A DNA stretch of 64,000 nt from Glaciihabitans sp. Its GTDB lineage: Bacteria > Actinomycetota > Actinomycetes > Actinomycetales > Microbacteriaceae. The stretch lies in contig JAODBD010000003.1 in assembly GCA_025463785.1 (NCBI GenBank), positions 310,001 through 374,000 of the forward strand, read 5' to 3'. Position 1 is the first letter of the stretch. The number at the start of each line of letters is the position of its first letter. Below the pieces are notes generated by a model. That model was not told where the DNA came from and did not search any database. It worked only from the letters and a program-made list of their open reading frames with translations. Positions 8,047-15,687 of the stretch are shown here, piece after piece. The translations under genes were made by a program, and so were the position numbers.

Positions 8047-8643
8047 ATGCCATCAGCTGCAGAAGTCAAGCCGGCTCGTGAGCGGATCCTGGATGCCGCC
8101 GCCGCAGTCATGCGCGAGCGCGGCGTTGCGAACACGACAACCAAGGCGATCGCCGCGGCTGCCGGATACTCGGAGGCGATGCTCTACAAGCACTTCACCG
8201 ACAAGCAGGAGCTGTTCCTGCTCGTCCTCACGGAGCGGCTACCAGCGCTTCGGCTCGCGCTGGCAACCGTTGGCACGGGCGAACTCGGCGCAAATCTCAC
8301 GACCATCGTCGAGCAGCTGATGAGCTATTTCGCCGAGTTGTTTCCGATGTCGGTATCGATCTTCAGCGCTCCCGACCTGCTGGTGCAGCATCGCGAGGGC
8401 ATCGCCAGGCACGGCGCCTGGGGGCCGAGCGGTCCGATTCGGGTGCTGGCCGGCTACCTCGACGAGGAGCGTGCCGGGGGTCGCATCCGTCCGGACGCCG
8501 ACACCGTCGCGGTGGCACAGTTGCTTGTCGGAATCGCGTTCCACCAGGGCTTTCTCGCGGCTTTCGAGGGCAACTCCACGGTGAGCGACGCACCCGCGCT
8601 GGCATCCGCGGCCGTCGCCACGGTGCTGCCCGCCCTTACCTGA
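8047..8643 (+). CDS. TetR-family transcriptional regulator
   Basis: 198 aa. N-terminal TetR helix-turn-helix: RERILDAAAAVMRERGVANTTT, then KAIAAAAGYSEAMLYKHFTDK. The C-terminal ligand domain is all-helical and not identifiable by ligand. Start ATG 8047, 7 nt from a TATAAT box. Divergently transcribed with the oxidoreductase/membrane-protein pair, so it probably represses both and itself. Confidence 0.9.
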   Translation: MPSAAEVKPARERILDAAAAVMRERGVANTTTKAIAAAAGYSEAMLYKHFTDKQELFLLVLTERLPALRLALATVGTGELGANLTTIVEQLMSYFAELFPMSVSIFSAPDLLVQHREGIARHGAWGPSGPIRVLAGYLDEERAGGRIRPDADTVAVAQLLVGIAFHQGFLAAFEGNSTVSDAPALASAAVATVLPALT

Positions 8644-8849
8644 CCCACCCCCCGGCCCCGACCTGACCCACCCCACTCCACCCACCCACCCCGACCCACC
8701 CACCCCACCCCGAAACCCGTGAGGGGCGCCATATCGACGTTCCCGGCCGTCCGGAACGTCGATATGACGCCCCTCACTTAGAAGCTAGGGAGGGGGGAGG
8801 GGGGCGGCGAGCGGGGAGCGGGGAGGAGCGTGGGAGCGGGGAGGCGGGG
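8644..8849. other. convergent intergenic region: C-rich tract, palindrome, G-rich tract
   Basis: Between the convergent tetR and CDF genes. 8644-8712 is a polypyrimidine-like tract of CCCACC words. 8719-8777 is the large palindrome described separately. 8788-8848 is a G-rich tract (GGGGAGG words) roughly complementary to the left tract. Together they could fold as one long hairpin. No ORF of note. Confidence 0.7.
8719..8777. repeat. 25-nt-arm intergenic palindrome, copy 1
   Basis: Left arm 8719-8743 (begins GTGAGGGGCGCCATATCGAC), 9-nt loop, right arm 8753-8777. 24 of 25 positions pair. A second copy with nearly the same arms and the same loop length is at 29701-29759. Both lie between convergent genes, so a bidirectional transcription-termination role is plausible, although there is no U-tract. 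Confidence 0.85.
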
Positions 8850-9809
8850 CTAGTCGGCAGCCCGGATGATGATCGACTCGGTGGGCGGGTTGGCGCCCTT
8901 CGGCAGGTAGACGTCCGGCTCGAGGTAGATCACGCGCGCGATCGGCACGACCTCGCGGATGCTGGCCTCAACCGCGTCGATGGCGGTAGCGACATCCGCC
9001 AGCTTCTTCTTGCGCGCGAAGGCGATCTTCGCGCCGACGAGCAACTCGTCGGGCCCGAGGTAGAGCGTTCGAATGTGGATGAGCGCCTCGACCTCGGGAT
9101 GCGCATTGATCGAGTCCCGGATGGCGGTCAGGTCGGCGGGCGACGCGCCTTCGCCCACGAGCAGGCTCTTGGTCTCGGCGCCGAGCACCAGCGCGACCAG
9201 CACGAGGAGCACGCCGATCGCGAGGGTCCCGATGGCGTCGAACACGCCGTTGCGCGTGATGATTGTGAGCCCGACCCCGAGGAAGGCGAGCGTGAGGCCG
9301 ATCAGCGCCGCGAAGTCTTCGAGTAGAACGACCGGAAGCTCGGGGGCCTTGGCATGTCGAATGAACTGCACGAGAGACTGGCTGCCGCGCAAGTGGCGAG
9401 ATTCGCGGATCGCGGTGCGGAACGAAAACGACTCGAGCACGATCGAGGCCAGCAGAACCCCGATCGGCCACCACGGGTTCTCCAGCGCGTGTGGTTGCTG
9501 AAGCTTCTGGATGCCCTCGACCACCGAGAACACCCCGCCGACCGAGAACAGGATGATCGAAACGACGAACGCGTACACATAGCGCTCGCGGCCATAGCCA
9601 AACGGGTGCGCGTCATCCGCCTGCCTGCGCGATTTGCGGCCGCCGAGAAGCAGGAGCAGCTGGTTGCCGGTGTCCGCGAAGGAGTGCACGCTTTCGGCGA
9701 GCATCGAGCTCGAGCCGGAAAGGAAAAACGTCAGCAGTTTGACCAGCGCGATGCCAACGTTAGCCAGGAGTGCGGCGACGATTGCGCGATTGCCGCCCGA
9801 AGTGCTCAT
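8850..9809 (-). CDS. cation diffusion facilitator family transporter
   Basis: 319-aa CDF protein of the FieF/YdfM-like subgroup. Six predicted membrane helices; metal-site helix II reads MLAESVHSFADTGNQLLLL and helix V VFDAIGTLAIGVLL. The charged loop GGRKSRRQADDAHPFGYGRERY is typical. The C-terminal cytosolic domain contains the conserved Asp/His-bearing strand VEALIHIRTLYLGPDELLVG. Unlike the first CDF it has no His-rich tail and no adjacent metal regulator. Divergent from proC with 23 bp between start codons. Confidence 0.9.
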   Translation of the reverse strand: MSTSGGNRAIVAALLANVGIALVKLLTFFLSGSSSMLAESVHSFADTGNQLLLLLGGRKSRRQADDAHPFGYGRERYVYAFVVSIILFSVGGVFSVVEGIQKLQQPHALENPWWPIGVLLASIVLESFSFRTAIRESRHLRGSQSLVQFIRHAKAPELPVVLLEDFAALIGLTLAFLGVGLTIITRNGVFDAIGTLAIGVLLVLVALVLGAETKSLLVGEGASPADLTAIRDSINAHPEVEALIHIRTLYLGPDELLVGAKIAFARKKKLADVATAIDAVEASIREVVPIARVIYLEPDVYLPKGANPPTESIIIRAAD

Positions 9810-9832
9810 GCCCCAATCCTAGGATGGGGCTC

Positions 9833-10657
9833 ATGGTCACCCTCCCGTCAATCGCAATTCTCGGCACCGGCTCGATGGGCGGTGCAATCCTGAGCGGGCT
9901 TACGCAGCCGTCCGTCTCTGTTGAGGGCGGCATCCGAGTCACGAACAGGACGATCGCAAAAGCGCGACCGCTGTCATCCGCCGGGGTCGATTCATTCGCG
10001 CTCGAGGAGACCCCGGATGCCAGTGCTCAAGCCCTGAAGGGCGCGCGCCTCGTTCTTATCGGCGTCAAACCCGCGATGGTGCCCGACCTGCTGCGCGAAA
10101 TCGCGCCAGCGCTCGAACCGGATGCCATCGTGGTCAGCGTCGCCGCCGGCGTCACGATCGCCACCATGGAGTCGCTCATCTCCGGCGTCGTGCTGCGCGC
10201 CATGCCCAACACGCCGGCCGTGGTTGGTCGCGCCGTGACGGGACTGGCATCCGGGTCACGATCGACGGAAGCGGATGTCGCCCTCGCGCGGACCCTGTTC
10301 GAGACGGTCGGCACCGTGCTCGAGGTCCCGGAGAACAAGATCGACGCCCTCAGTACCATTAGTGGCTCGGGCCCCGCCTACGTGTTCTACCTCGTGGAGG
10401 AACTCACACGCACTGCGGTCGGCATGGGTTTCAGCCCAGATGAGGCCGCGGCGATGGTCAACGGAACCTTCCTGGGTTCCGCCGAGTTGCTGGTCTCGAG
10501 CGGGGTCGACCCGGCCGAGCTGCGTCGTCGGGTAACGAGCCCGCACGGGACGACCGAACGCGCGATCGAGGTCCTCCAATCTGCGGATCTGAAAGAGCTG
10601 TTCGACCGCGCCACGGCATCCGCCCTCGCTCGGGCGAAGGAACTCGCTGCCGGTTGA
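9833..10657 (+). CDS. proC: pyrroline-5-carboxylate reductase
   Basis: 274 aa, normal for ProC. Catalyses the last step of proline synthesis, NAD(P)H-dependent reduction of pyrroline-5-carboxylate. N-terminal nucleotide loop GTGSMGGAIL; VRAMPNTPA-type segment (VLRAMPNTPAVVG); dimer/active-site motif SGSGPAYVFYLVEEL; C-terminal TSPHGTTERAIEVL. ATG 9833 chosen over ATG 9824 three codons upstream because homologues begin close to the Rossmann strand; the two differ trivially. Confidence 0.96.
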   Translation: MVTLPSIAILGTGSMGGAILSGLTQPSVSVEGGIRVTNRTIAKARPLSSAGVDSFALEETPDASAQALKGARLVLIGVKPAMVPDLLREIAPALEPDAIVVSVAAGVTIATMESLISGVVLRAMPNTPAVVGRAVTGLASGSRSTEADVALARTLFETVGTVLEVPENKIDALSTISGSGPAYVFYLVEELTRTAVGMGFSPDEAAAMVNGTFLGSAELLVSSGVDPAELRRRVTSPHGTTERAIEVLQSADLKELFDRATASALARAKELAAG

Positions 10658-10731
10658 TGCCCCGGGCGTAGCATGGGGAACAGGCGCTCGCCGGACGCCT
10701 GGACTTCCGCGATCGTGCTCGGGTTCTCCGA

Positions 10732-11421
10732 ATGGCCAACAGCACGTCGAGGGTTCTCGTGGAGAACGCAACTGCTTTGCCCGGTGGTGCCCTCTGCGCT
10801 CCCTTCGTCGATGGGCTCCCCGTAACGGGTGCATCCATCTCCGTCTTTGGCGCTGACGGTCGTCAATCGACCGTGAGCGCGAGCGACCCGATCGCGTCGC
10901 GCGCTGAAACCCTGCAATTCGAGCTCGGTGAGGGGCCGCACTGGCAGGCGCTCGCCGACGGCGTGCCGGTGCACTGTCCCGACCTCTCGGTCGAGGATGG
11001 TGGGTGGCCGGTTTTCGGGCAGGCAGCTCGCGAACTGGGAATCGCAGCCCTATTCGCATTCCCGATGGTCCTGGGAGCCGTCACCGTCGGTGTGGTCGAT
11101 CTCTACCGTCTCACGCCGGGTCGACTTGACCCAGAGGCGATCTTTCGCGCCACCTCGATGGCTGGGAGGGTTGCCAATTCCGCAGTCCTCCAAGCGACGG
11201 CATCCGCGGACTCCCACGATTCTGAGGAACGCGCCATGGCTCCGGCAATGCGCCGGGAAGTACACCAGGCGACGGGGATGATTCTTGCGCAACTCGACAT
11301 CCCCGCGACGGATGCGTTCTCACGACTGCGAGCCCACGCCTTTGCTTCTGGGCGTACCGTCGAAGATGTCGCACATGATGTTGTCATCCGCCTGCTCGAT
11401 TTCAGCGCCCTGCCCGACTAG
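10732..11421 (+). CDS. GAF-ANTAR RNA-binding antiterminator protein (1)
   Basis: 229 aa. A GAF sensor domain (about 10-150; FELGEGPHWQALADGVPVHC) is followed by an ANTAR domain (about 165-225; MRREVHQATGMILAQL, then AFSRLRAHAFASGRTVEDVAHDVV). ANTAR proteins bind paired hexaloop hairpins in nascent RNA to prevent termination. The target is not evident in the neighbouring DNA. Followed after 34 bp by a second GAF-ANTAR gene in the same orientation. Confidence 0.9.
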   Translation: MANSTSRVLVENATALPGGALCAPFVDGLPVTGASISVFGADGRQSTVSASDPIASRAETLQFELGEGPHWQALADGVPVHCPDLSVEDGGWPVFGQAARELGIAALFAFPMVLGAVTVGVVDLYRLTPGRLDPEAIFRATSMAGRVANSAVLQATASADSHDSEERAMAPAMRREVHQATGMILAQLDIPATDAFSRLRAHAFASGRTVEDVAHDVVIRLLDFSALPD

Positions 11422-11455
11422 ACCCAGCCTCACCTGATCAAGGAGATCGAGACAC

Positions 11456-12184
11456 ATGGACGGAACGTCCCGCGAAACGCGAATCAACGCAGCGTTCGTT
11501 ACGGTCGCGGATACCCTCACCACCGATTACGACATGGTCGACCTACTGCACACGCTGGTCGAGGAGTGCGTGGAGATCCTCGACATGCAGGCCGGCGGCC
11601 TGATGCTTGTCGGCTCGGACGGCGAGTTGCAGCTCATGACCTCGACCAGCGAGGGAGCCGATTTCGTTGAGGTAATGCAACTCAACGCGGCCGCTGGCCC
11701 GTGCATTGAATGCTTTAGGACCGGTCTCGCTGTCTCTGTCCCGGACATCAGCGTTGCCGATCAGTGGCCGGCGTTTCGCGCCGCCGCCCTCAAGCAAGGT
11801 TTTCTCGCCGCACACGCTACGCCAATGAAGCTGCGGGGGCAGATCATCGGCACCATGAACCTCTTCAGTTCATCGGTCGGCGAAGTGGACGGCCGGGATG
11901 TGGCCCTTGCCCAGGCGCTCGCGGATGTCGCGACCATCGGCATCCTTCAGGAACGTATGATTCGCGAGGGACATGTCTTGTCAGAGCAGTTGCACCACGC
12001 CCTCGACAGCCGAATCGTCATCGAACAGGCCAAGGGCGTGATTGCGCACTCGCTATCGACGACGATGGACGAAGCGTTTTCGATCCTGCGCCACTACGCG
12101 CGCAGCAACAACCTGACGATCCGTTCCGTCGCAGAGGGAATCAGCAACCGCACGATCAGCGTGCCCAGTATTCAAATGAACTAG
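11456..12184 (+). CDS. GAF-ANTAR RNA-binding antiterminator protein (2)
   Basis: 242 aa; GAF domain (VDLLHTLVEECVEILDMQAGG, then a C-IECFRTG segment common in actinobacterial GAF sensors) and ANTAR domain (LDSRIVIEQAKGVIAHSL, then AFSILRHYARSNNLTIRSVAEGI). Clearly related in layout to the preceding gene but well diverged, so an old tandem duplication or independently acquired pair. A GGAG box precedes the ATG (AAGGAGATCGAGACACATG). Its stop overlaps that of the SRAP remnant on the other strand in CTAG. Confidence 0.9.
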   Translation: MDGTSRETRINAAFVTVADTLTTDYDMVDLLHTLVEECVEILDMQAGGLMLVGSDGELQLMTSTSEGADFVEVMQLNAAAGPCIECFRTGLAVSVPDISVADQWPAFRAAALKQGFLAAHATPMKLRGQIIGTMNLFSSSVGEVDGRDVALAQALADVATIGILQERMIREGHVLSEQLHHALDSRIVIEQAKGVIAHSLSTTMDEAFSILRHYARSNNLTIRSVAEGISNRTISVPSIQMN

Positions 12185-12409
12185 GTGACCGGGCCGAACA
12201 GGTGTTGCAGCTCGCTGGCCACCTCGAGCGACTCGCGGGTCAAGGATGGCCATGGTCGAGCCGACATCGAGTTCGGGCGAGAGCCAATCGTCGTAGGCCT
12301 CGGGAGTGAGGCTGGCGGTGGGCGCAACGTTCTAGTCGTCTTCAAGACCCAGGCCTGCGATGAGCCCGGGAAGGTCGACTTTCTGGTTGACAACGAAACG
12401 ACCGCACAT
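12181..12409 (-). pseudogene. SRAP (YedK/HMCES-type) gene remnant
   Basis: Read from ATG 12409 the sequence begins MCGRFVVNQKVDLPG, the invariant start of SRAP proteins, whose Cys2 crosslinks abasic sites in ssDNA. It then hits a TAG (12334-12332), continues in frame with NVAPTA (compare the usual YNVAPTQ), jumps to SLTPEAYDDWLSPELDVGS (compare the C-terminal LPPEAYDAWL region), and loses frame again near 12240 before ending ASELQHLFGPVT at 12181. The normal family is about 220 aa; here about 75 codons remain. This is an inactivated gene with a large internal deletion, one stop and one frameshift. Confidence 0.72.
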
Positions 12410-12450
12410 CGTCACAAACCCGATGACACCCGTGAGGGGAGGGTTTCGCC

Positions 12451-12789
12451 CTAGTAGATGGTGGGAACGTCGTTCTCCGGGCCGGCCGCGCGCTCCGTCA
12501 CGAGATGCAACCCGGACGAGCTGTTAGCGGAGTCCATCAGGTCTTCCAGCCACAGCTTGTTGAGCGCCGGTTGCCTGCTGCCAAAGAACTTGAACTGCAT
12601 CGGGATCCCCGGATGCAGCCAGACAGTGTTACGGCCGCGCTCGACCCGGGCCTTCGGCGGGTCGTCCCACGACAGTGCAAATCCTTCGCCACGACGCAAC
12701 TTGGCGATAATGACGACTTTGAGGTGAGCGAGAGCGCGATCATCGACTTCAACCGTTGCGGGAACGGAGCCGTAAATGAACTGGCCCAT
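12451..12789 (-). CDS. small Microbacteriaceae-conserved protein (DUF7882-like)
   Basis: 112 aa from ATG 12789 with AGAAGG about 6 nt upstream; the longer frame adds 20 non-conserved residues. Begins MGQFIYGSVPATVEVDD and contains WLHPGIPMQFKFFG and LNKLWLEDLMDSANSSSG. I recognise this as a small family common in Microbacteriaceae, sometimes mislabelled as ATP-dependent DNA ligase. It has no ligase motif and is far too short. The DUF number is from memory. Function unknown. Confidence 0.75.
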   Translation of the reverse strand: MGQFIYGSVPATVEVDDRALAHLKVVIIAKLRRGEGFALSWDDPPKARVERGRNTVWLHPGIPMQFKFFGSRQPALNKLWLEDLMDSANSSSGLHLVTERAAGPENDVPTIY

Positions 12790-12904
12790 GGCCTGGCCTT
12801 CTGCTGGGAGTGACGCCGAGCATCCGGCTGGTGCCGATCTTATCCGCAAGCCGGGGCCAAGCCGGTGATAGCCCGTACATGGCTTCTGCGGCTAGCCTGT
12901 CTGC

Positions 12905-13375
12905 ATGGCCGACATCTTTGACGTGGTCGCCGACCCCACCCGTCGCGACCTGCTCCACCTGCTGCTCGAAGTCTACGTTTCGCCGCAGTCCGGCAGCGGT
13001 GAGTTGAGCGTTGGCGAGATCGTCGAGCGTCTGTCCCTCACCCAGCCGACCGTTTCCAAACACCTCAAAGTGCTGCGGGATCACGGCCTGGTGAACGTGC
13101 GCGAGGAGGGCCAGCATCGCTACTACAGCCTGGACGCCTCGCCGCTCGAAGACCTGGAAGACTGGGTGGTTCCCTTCCTCAGCGCCGATTTCGATCCCTC
13201 GCCAGCGGATGCGGAACGGTCTGGTGTGAGTGCCGCATTCGCCGCCTGGTCGGGCACCGAAGTCGGGCAAAAGGTTGGCCGCGCAGTCGCAGACCGTTCC
13301 CATCGCGCCCGGTCGGCCATCGAGGATGCCCGCGACCAGCTGAATCGCGGCATCCACCGCATCACGGGCAGGTAG
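12905..13375 (+). CDS. ArsR-family transcriptional regulator
   Basis: 156 aa. The N-terminal winged helix opens MADIFDVVADPTRRDLLHLL, with recognition region RLSLTQPTVSKHLKVLRDHG and wing VREEGQHRYYSLD. The C-terminal 60 residues form an extra charged helical tail. No cysteine or His cluster for metal sensing is visible, so it probably senses something else or works as an activator. Monocistronic. Confidence 0.85.
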   Translation: MADIFDVVADPTRRDLLHLLLEVYVSPQSGSGELSVGEIVERLSLTQPTVSKHLKVLRDHGLVNVREEGQHRYYSLDASPLEDLEDWVVPFLSADFDPSPADAERSGVSAAFAAWSGTEVGQKVGRAVADRSHRARSAIEDARDQLNRGIHRITGR

Positions 13376-13465
13376 ACGCGGAGTCACATCTGCCCCTATA
13401 TTTACGATTTAGCACTCCAGTAACAGCTGCGGAGTGATTTCCACCGGACTCAAGGGGCGTACGCA

Positions 13466-13657
13466 ATGGCAGATCTGTCTGGCGTGCGGTTTCTGACCGT
13501 TGCGGAGGTCGCCGACATGATGCGTGTGTCGAACATGACCGTGTATCGGCTCGTGCACTCGGGCGAGCTGCCCGCGGTGCGATTTGGGCGCTCGTTCCGC
13601 ATCCCCGAGTCGGCAGTTGCGGCGGCCATCGAAACTCCCGACTCCCGCGTGGGGTAA
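13466..13657 (+). CDS. BldC-like / excisionase-family DNA-binding protein
   Basis: 63-aa MerR-type helix-turn-helix protein: FLTVAEVADMMRVSNMTVYRLVHSGELPAVRFGRSFRIPE covers nearly the whole chain. It matches the small BldC-like proteins of actinobacteria, which bind direct repeats as head-to-tail oligomers, and also resembles phage excisionases. An AAGGGG box lies about 8 nt before ATG 13466. No integrase is nearby, which favours the chromosomal regulator reading. Confidence 0.85.
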   Translation: MADLSGVRFLTVAEVADMMRVSNMTVYRLVHSGELPAVRFGRSFRIPESAVAAAIETPDSRVG

Positions 13658-13729
13658 AGTAGTCCAGTTGTGTCTTCCGCGGTTCTGACCGGACCGGTGG
13701 GTCCGTTTCAGCATTCAGCGAGGTGATTT

Positions 13730-13828
13730 ATGGGTTCCGTCATCAAGAAGCGCCGCAAGCGCATGGCGAAAAAGAAGCACCGCAAGCTGCTTCGCAAGAC
13801 GCGCCATCAGCGTCGTAACAAGAAGTAG
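13730..13828 (+). CDS. mini ribosomal protein bS22 (AURKAIP1/COX24 domain)
   Basis: 32-residue, extremely basic peptide starting [20 protein letters not shown] and ending RHQRRNKK. It is the actinobacterial 30S component bS22. GAGGTGA lies 6 nt before the ATG. Preceded by the BldC-like gene, a typical actinobacterial arrangement, and followed by a strong intrinsic terminator at 13910. Confidence 0.92.
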   Translation: MGSVIKKRRKRMAKKKHRKLLRKTRHQRRNKK

Positions 13829-13909
13829 CGCGCTGGAGCTATGGCAATCGCGCGAGCGATTGTGCGACGCCAGCGCCGACTGAGCCTGCGAAGTCGGTGA
13901 AATCAACTG

Positions 13910-13940
13910 AGCGCTAGTCCTTCGGGATTAGCGCTTTTTT
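13910..13940 (+). terminator. Rho-independent terminator
   Basis: AGCGCTAGTCC (13910-13920), loop TTCG, GGATTAGCGCT (13925-13935) followed by a run of six T. One G-U pair. It overlaps the last codon of the convergent HAD gene. Confidence 0.9.
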
Positions 13941-14713
13941 GTTGCCCTGGGTGGCTTGTTGGCCGTGGTCGTCTTCGCCTCGCGTCGAACACGCTTCTGC
14001 GCCTCTCGGATACTCGCGCGCTTGAGCTGGAGTATCGGCCAGCCGAGTTTCTTCGCGTGTGCGGTCAGCCGGGAGTCCGGGTTCACGACAACGCGATGAC
14101 CCACAAGAGTGAGCAACGGGATGTCGTTGCGGGAATCCGAGTAGGCCCAGCAGTCGGCGAGATTGGCACCCAGTTGCGCCGTGAACTTCTCGGCGGCTAC
14201 GGCCTTGTGCTCCCCGTGCAGCACGGGGCCATCGAATGCGCCGGTGAAGACGCCATCCCGGGCCTCGAACATTGTGCCGAGTGCGCCGGTCAGACCGAGC
14301 CGCCTAGCGATCACCCGCCCGACAATCTGCGGGGTCGCGCTGATCAGCCAGACCTGGTGACCTTTGGCGATGTGCTCCTGGGTCAGCCCAACAGTTTCTG
14401 GCCAGAGCCTGCTCTCGATATCACGCTCGAACACTTCATTGGCGAGATCTTCCAGTTCGCGTTCGGTGTAACCGCCAATGAGAGTTAGTGCGCGATCCTT
14501 GATCGACCCGAGGTGGCGATCGTTCTCGCCAATGAACAGGAATATGGCCTGATGCCAGCAGAACTTGAGGATTTCGAGGGCGCTTACCATGCGCATGCGA
14601 CGCGCGGCTTTCGCCATGTGGAACATGCTCGCACCGCGCAGAAGGGTGTTGTCGACGTCGAAGAACGCAACGATAGGTGCATCGCTGGGGGCTTCGGGTA
14701 CTGCGTCGGACAT
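13928..14713 (-). CDS. HAD-superfamily subclass IB hydrolase (SerB-like)
   Basis: 261 aa. HAD motif I is VAFFDVDNTLLRG (residues about 14-26); motif II WLISATPQ; motif III/IV KAVAAEKF and YSDSRNDIPLL. The helical cap follows motif I. The C-terminal tail is Lys/Arg-rich. HAD-IB proteins dephosphorylate phosphoserine-like or lysophospholipid substrates; the substrate here is unknown. Its stop lies inside the terminator of the convergent bS22 gene. Confidence 0.9.
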   Translation of the reverse strand: MSDAVPEAPSDAPIVAFFDVDNTLLRGASMFHMAKAARRMRMVSALEILKFCWHQAIFLFIGENDRHLGSIKDRALTLIGGYTERELEDLANEVFERDIESRLWPETVGLTQEHIAKGHQVWLISATPQIVGRVIARRLGLTGALGTMFEARDGVFTGAFDGPVLHGEHKAVAAEKFTAQLGANLADCWAYSDSRNDIPLLTLVGHRVVVNPDSRLTAHAKKLGWPILQLKRASIREAQKRVRREAKTTTANKPPRATKKR

Positions 14714-14772
14714 CCGTTCAGTCTAGGCAGCCCACCTGAGCGGCATAGCCATCCGACGCATAGGCTGGACGG

Positions 14773-15030
14773 GTGCCGACCGCAGCGACCGTGACCCTGC
14801 TCACCCGTCCGGGCTGTCACCTGTGCGATGCAGCACGCGAAATCGTGTCTGCGGTCGTTGGCGAGACCGCACACGTCACGCTCACCGAATTCTCCATCGC
14901 GGACGATGCCGAACTGGCCGATCGTTACGCTGAGGAGATCCCCGTCGTACTCATCAACGATCGCGTTCACAACGTCTGGCGCGTCGACCCCGACCGGCTT
15001 CGTGCCGCACTTCAGGAGGCAACACAATGA
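14773..15030 (+). CDS. glutaredoxin-like thioredoxin-fold protein (DUF836 type)
   Basis: 85 aa from GTG 14773. A CXXC redox motif sits in LLTRPGCHLCDAAREIV (C15-x-x-C18), with cis-Pro segment EEIPVVLIND. Such proteins perform thiol-disulfide exchange in the cytosol. Its stop overlaps the ATG of the Dabb gene by 4 nt, so the two are translationally coupled. Confidence 0.9.
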   Translation: MPTAATVTLLTRPGCHLCDAAREIVSAVVGETAHVTLTEFSIADDAELADRYAEEIPVVLINDRVHNVWRVDPDRLRAALQEATQ

Positions 15031-15326
15031 TCAGGCACGTCGTGATGTGGAAATTGAAGGCTCAGGATGCCGAAGGCAAGTCGGCCGCGTTCACTGCCAT
15101 GGCGGAGGCGCTGGGCGCGCTCCCGCAGACGGTCACAGAGATTCGCCATCTGACGATCGGCCAGGACCTCGATGCGATCGAAGGCAACTGGGATGTCACG
15201 CTCATCGCTGACTACGAAACGCAGGCGGATCTTGCCGCCTACCAGGTGCATCCCGACCACGTGGAAGCGGCAAAGGTCGTTCGCGCGAATACGTCTGAGC
15301 GGGCGACTGTCGACTTCGAGATTTAG
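15027..15326 (+). CDS. Dabb (stress-responsive alpha-beta barrel) protein
   Basis: 99 aa matching the Dabb fold: it begins MIRHVVMWKL, has ALPQTVTEIRHLTIGQDL in the middle and ends LAAYQVHPDHVEAAKVVR. Dabb proteins are small dimeric ferredoxin-like barrels with varied, often unknown roles in stress or polyketide cyclisation. Coupled to the upstream glutaredoxin-like gene. Confidence 0.88.
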   Translation: MIRHVVMWKLKAQDAEGKSAAFTAMAEALGALPQTVTEIRHLTIGQDLDAIEGNWDVTLIADYETQADLAAYQVHPDHVEAAKVVRANTSERATVDFEI

Positions 15327-15360
15327 CGGCCGAGTATGGCTGCGCTGCGAACGAACTCGC

Positions 15361-15594
15361 TCAGTCGAACCAATAGTTGGCGTCGAACTCTGAGCGACTG
15401 AGAAGCTGCTCGCGAGCCGGCGCGAGATCCATATCGGAGAGCGTCGCCGTCAACGGATCGTTCGCGAGCGTCTGCCGATCGAGGCGAGCTTCGGGCCCCC
15501 AGTCGTTCGTCTGCAACGATTCCGGTAGAACCACGCTGATCTTGTCGGTCGCCGGAAAAGTGTCGTAGTCGAACTCGTCGCTCGTGATACTCAT
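15361..15594 (-). CDS. small acidic hypothetical protein
   Basis: 77 aa from ATG 15594, with TGGAGG 8 nt upstream. Rich in Asp, Ser and Leu: SITSDEFDYDTFPATDKI at the start, ESLQTNDWGPEARLDRQTL in the middle, FDANYWFD at the end. No signal peptide or membrane segment. I do not recognise it. Confidence 0.7.
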   Translation of the reverse strand: MSITSDEFDYDTFPATDKISVVLPESLQTNDWGPEARLDRQTLANDPLTATLSDMDLAPAREQLLSRSEFDANYWFD

Positions 15595-15687
15595 CGGGGA
15601 TACCTCCAAGCGGACGCAACATCCGCTGCTGTACTTCGACCGTACGCCCAGCGCAGGGGCACTGTCGTGTCCCCCTTTCAGGGGACT

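Noticed and set aside
13466-13657. Phage excisionase
   Set aside because: The fold would allow it, but the neighbourhood (bS22, ArsR, HAD) is chromosomal and no integrase is near; BldC-like is more likely.
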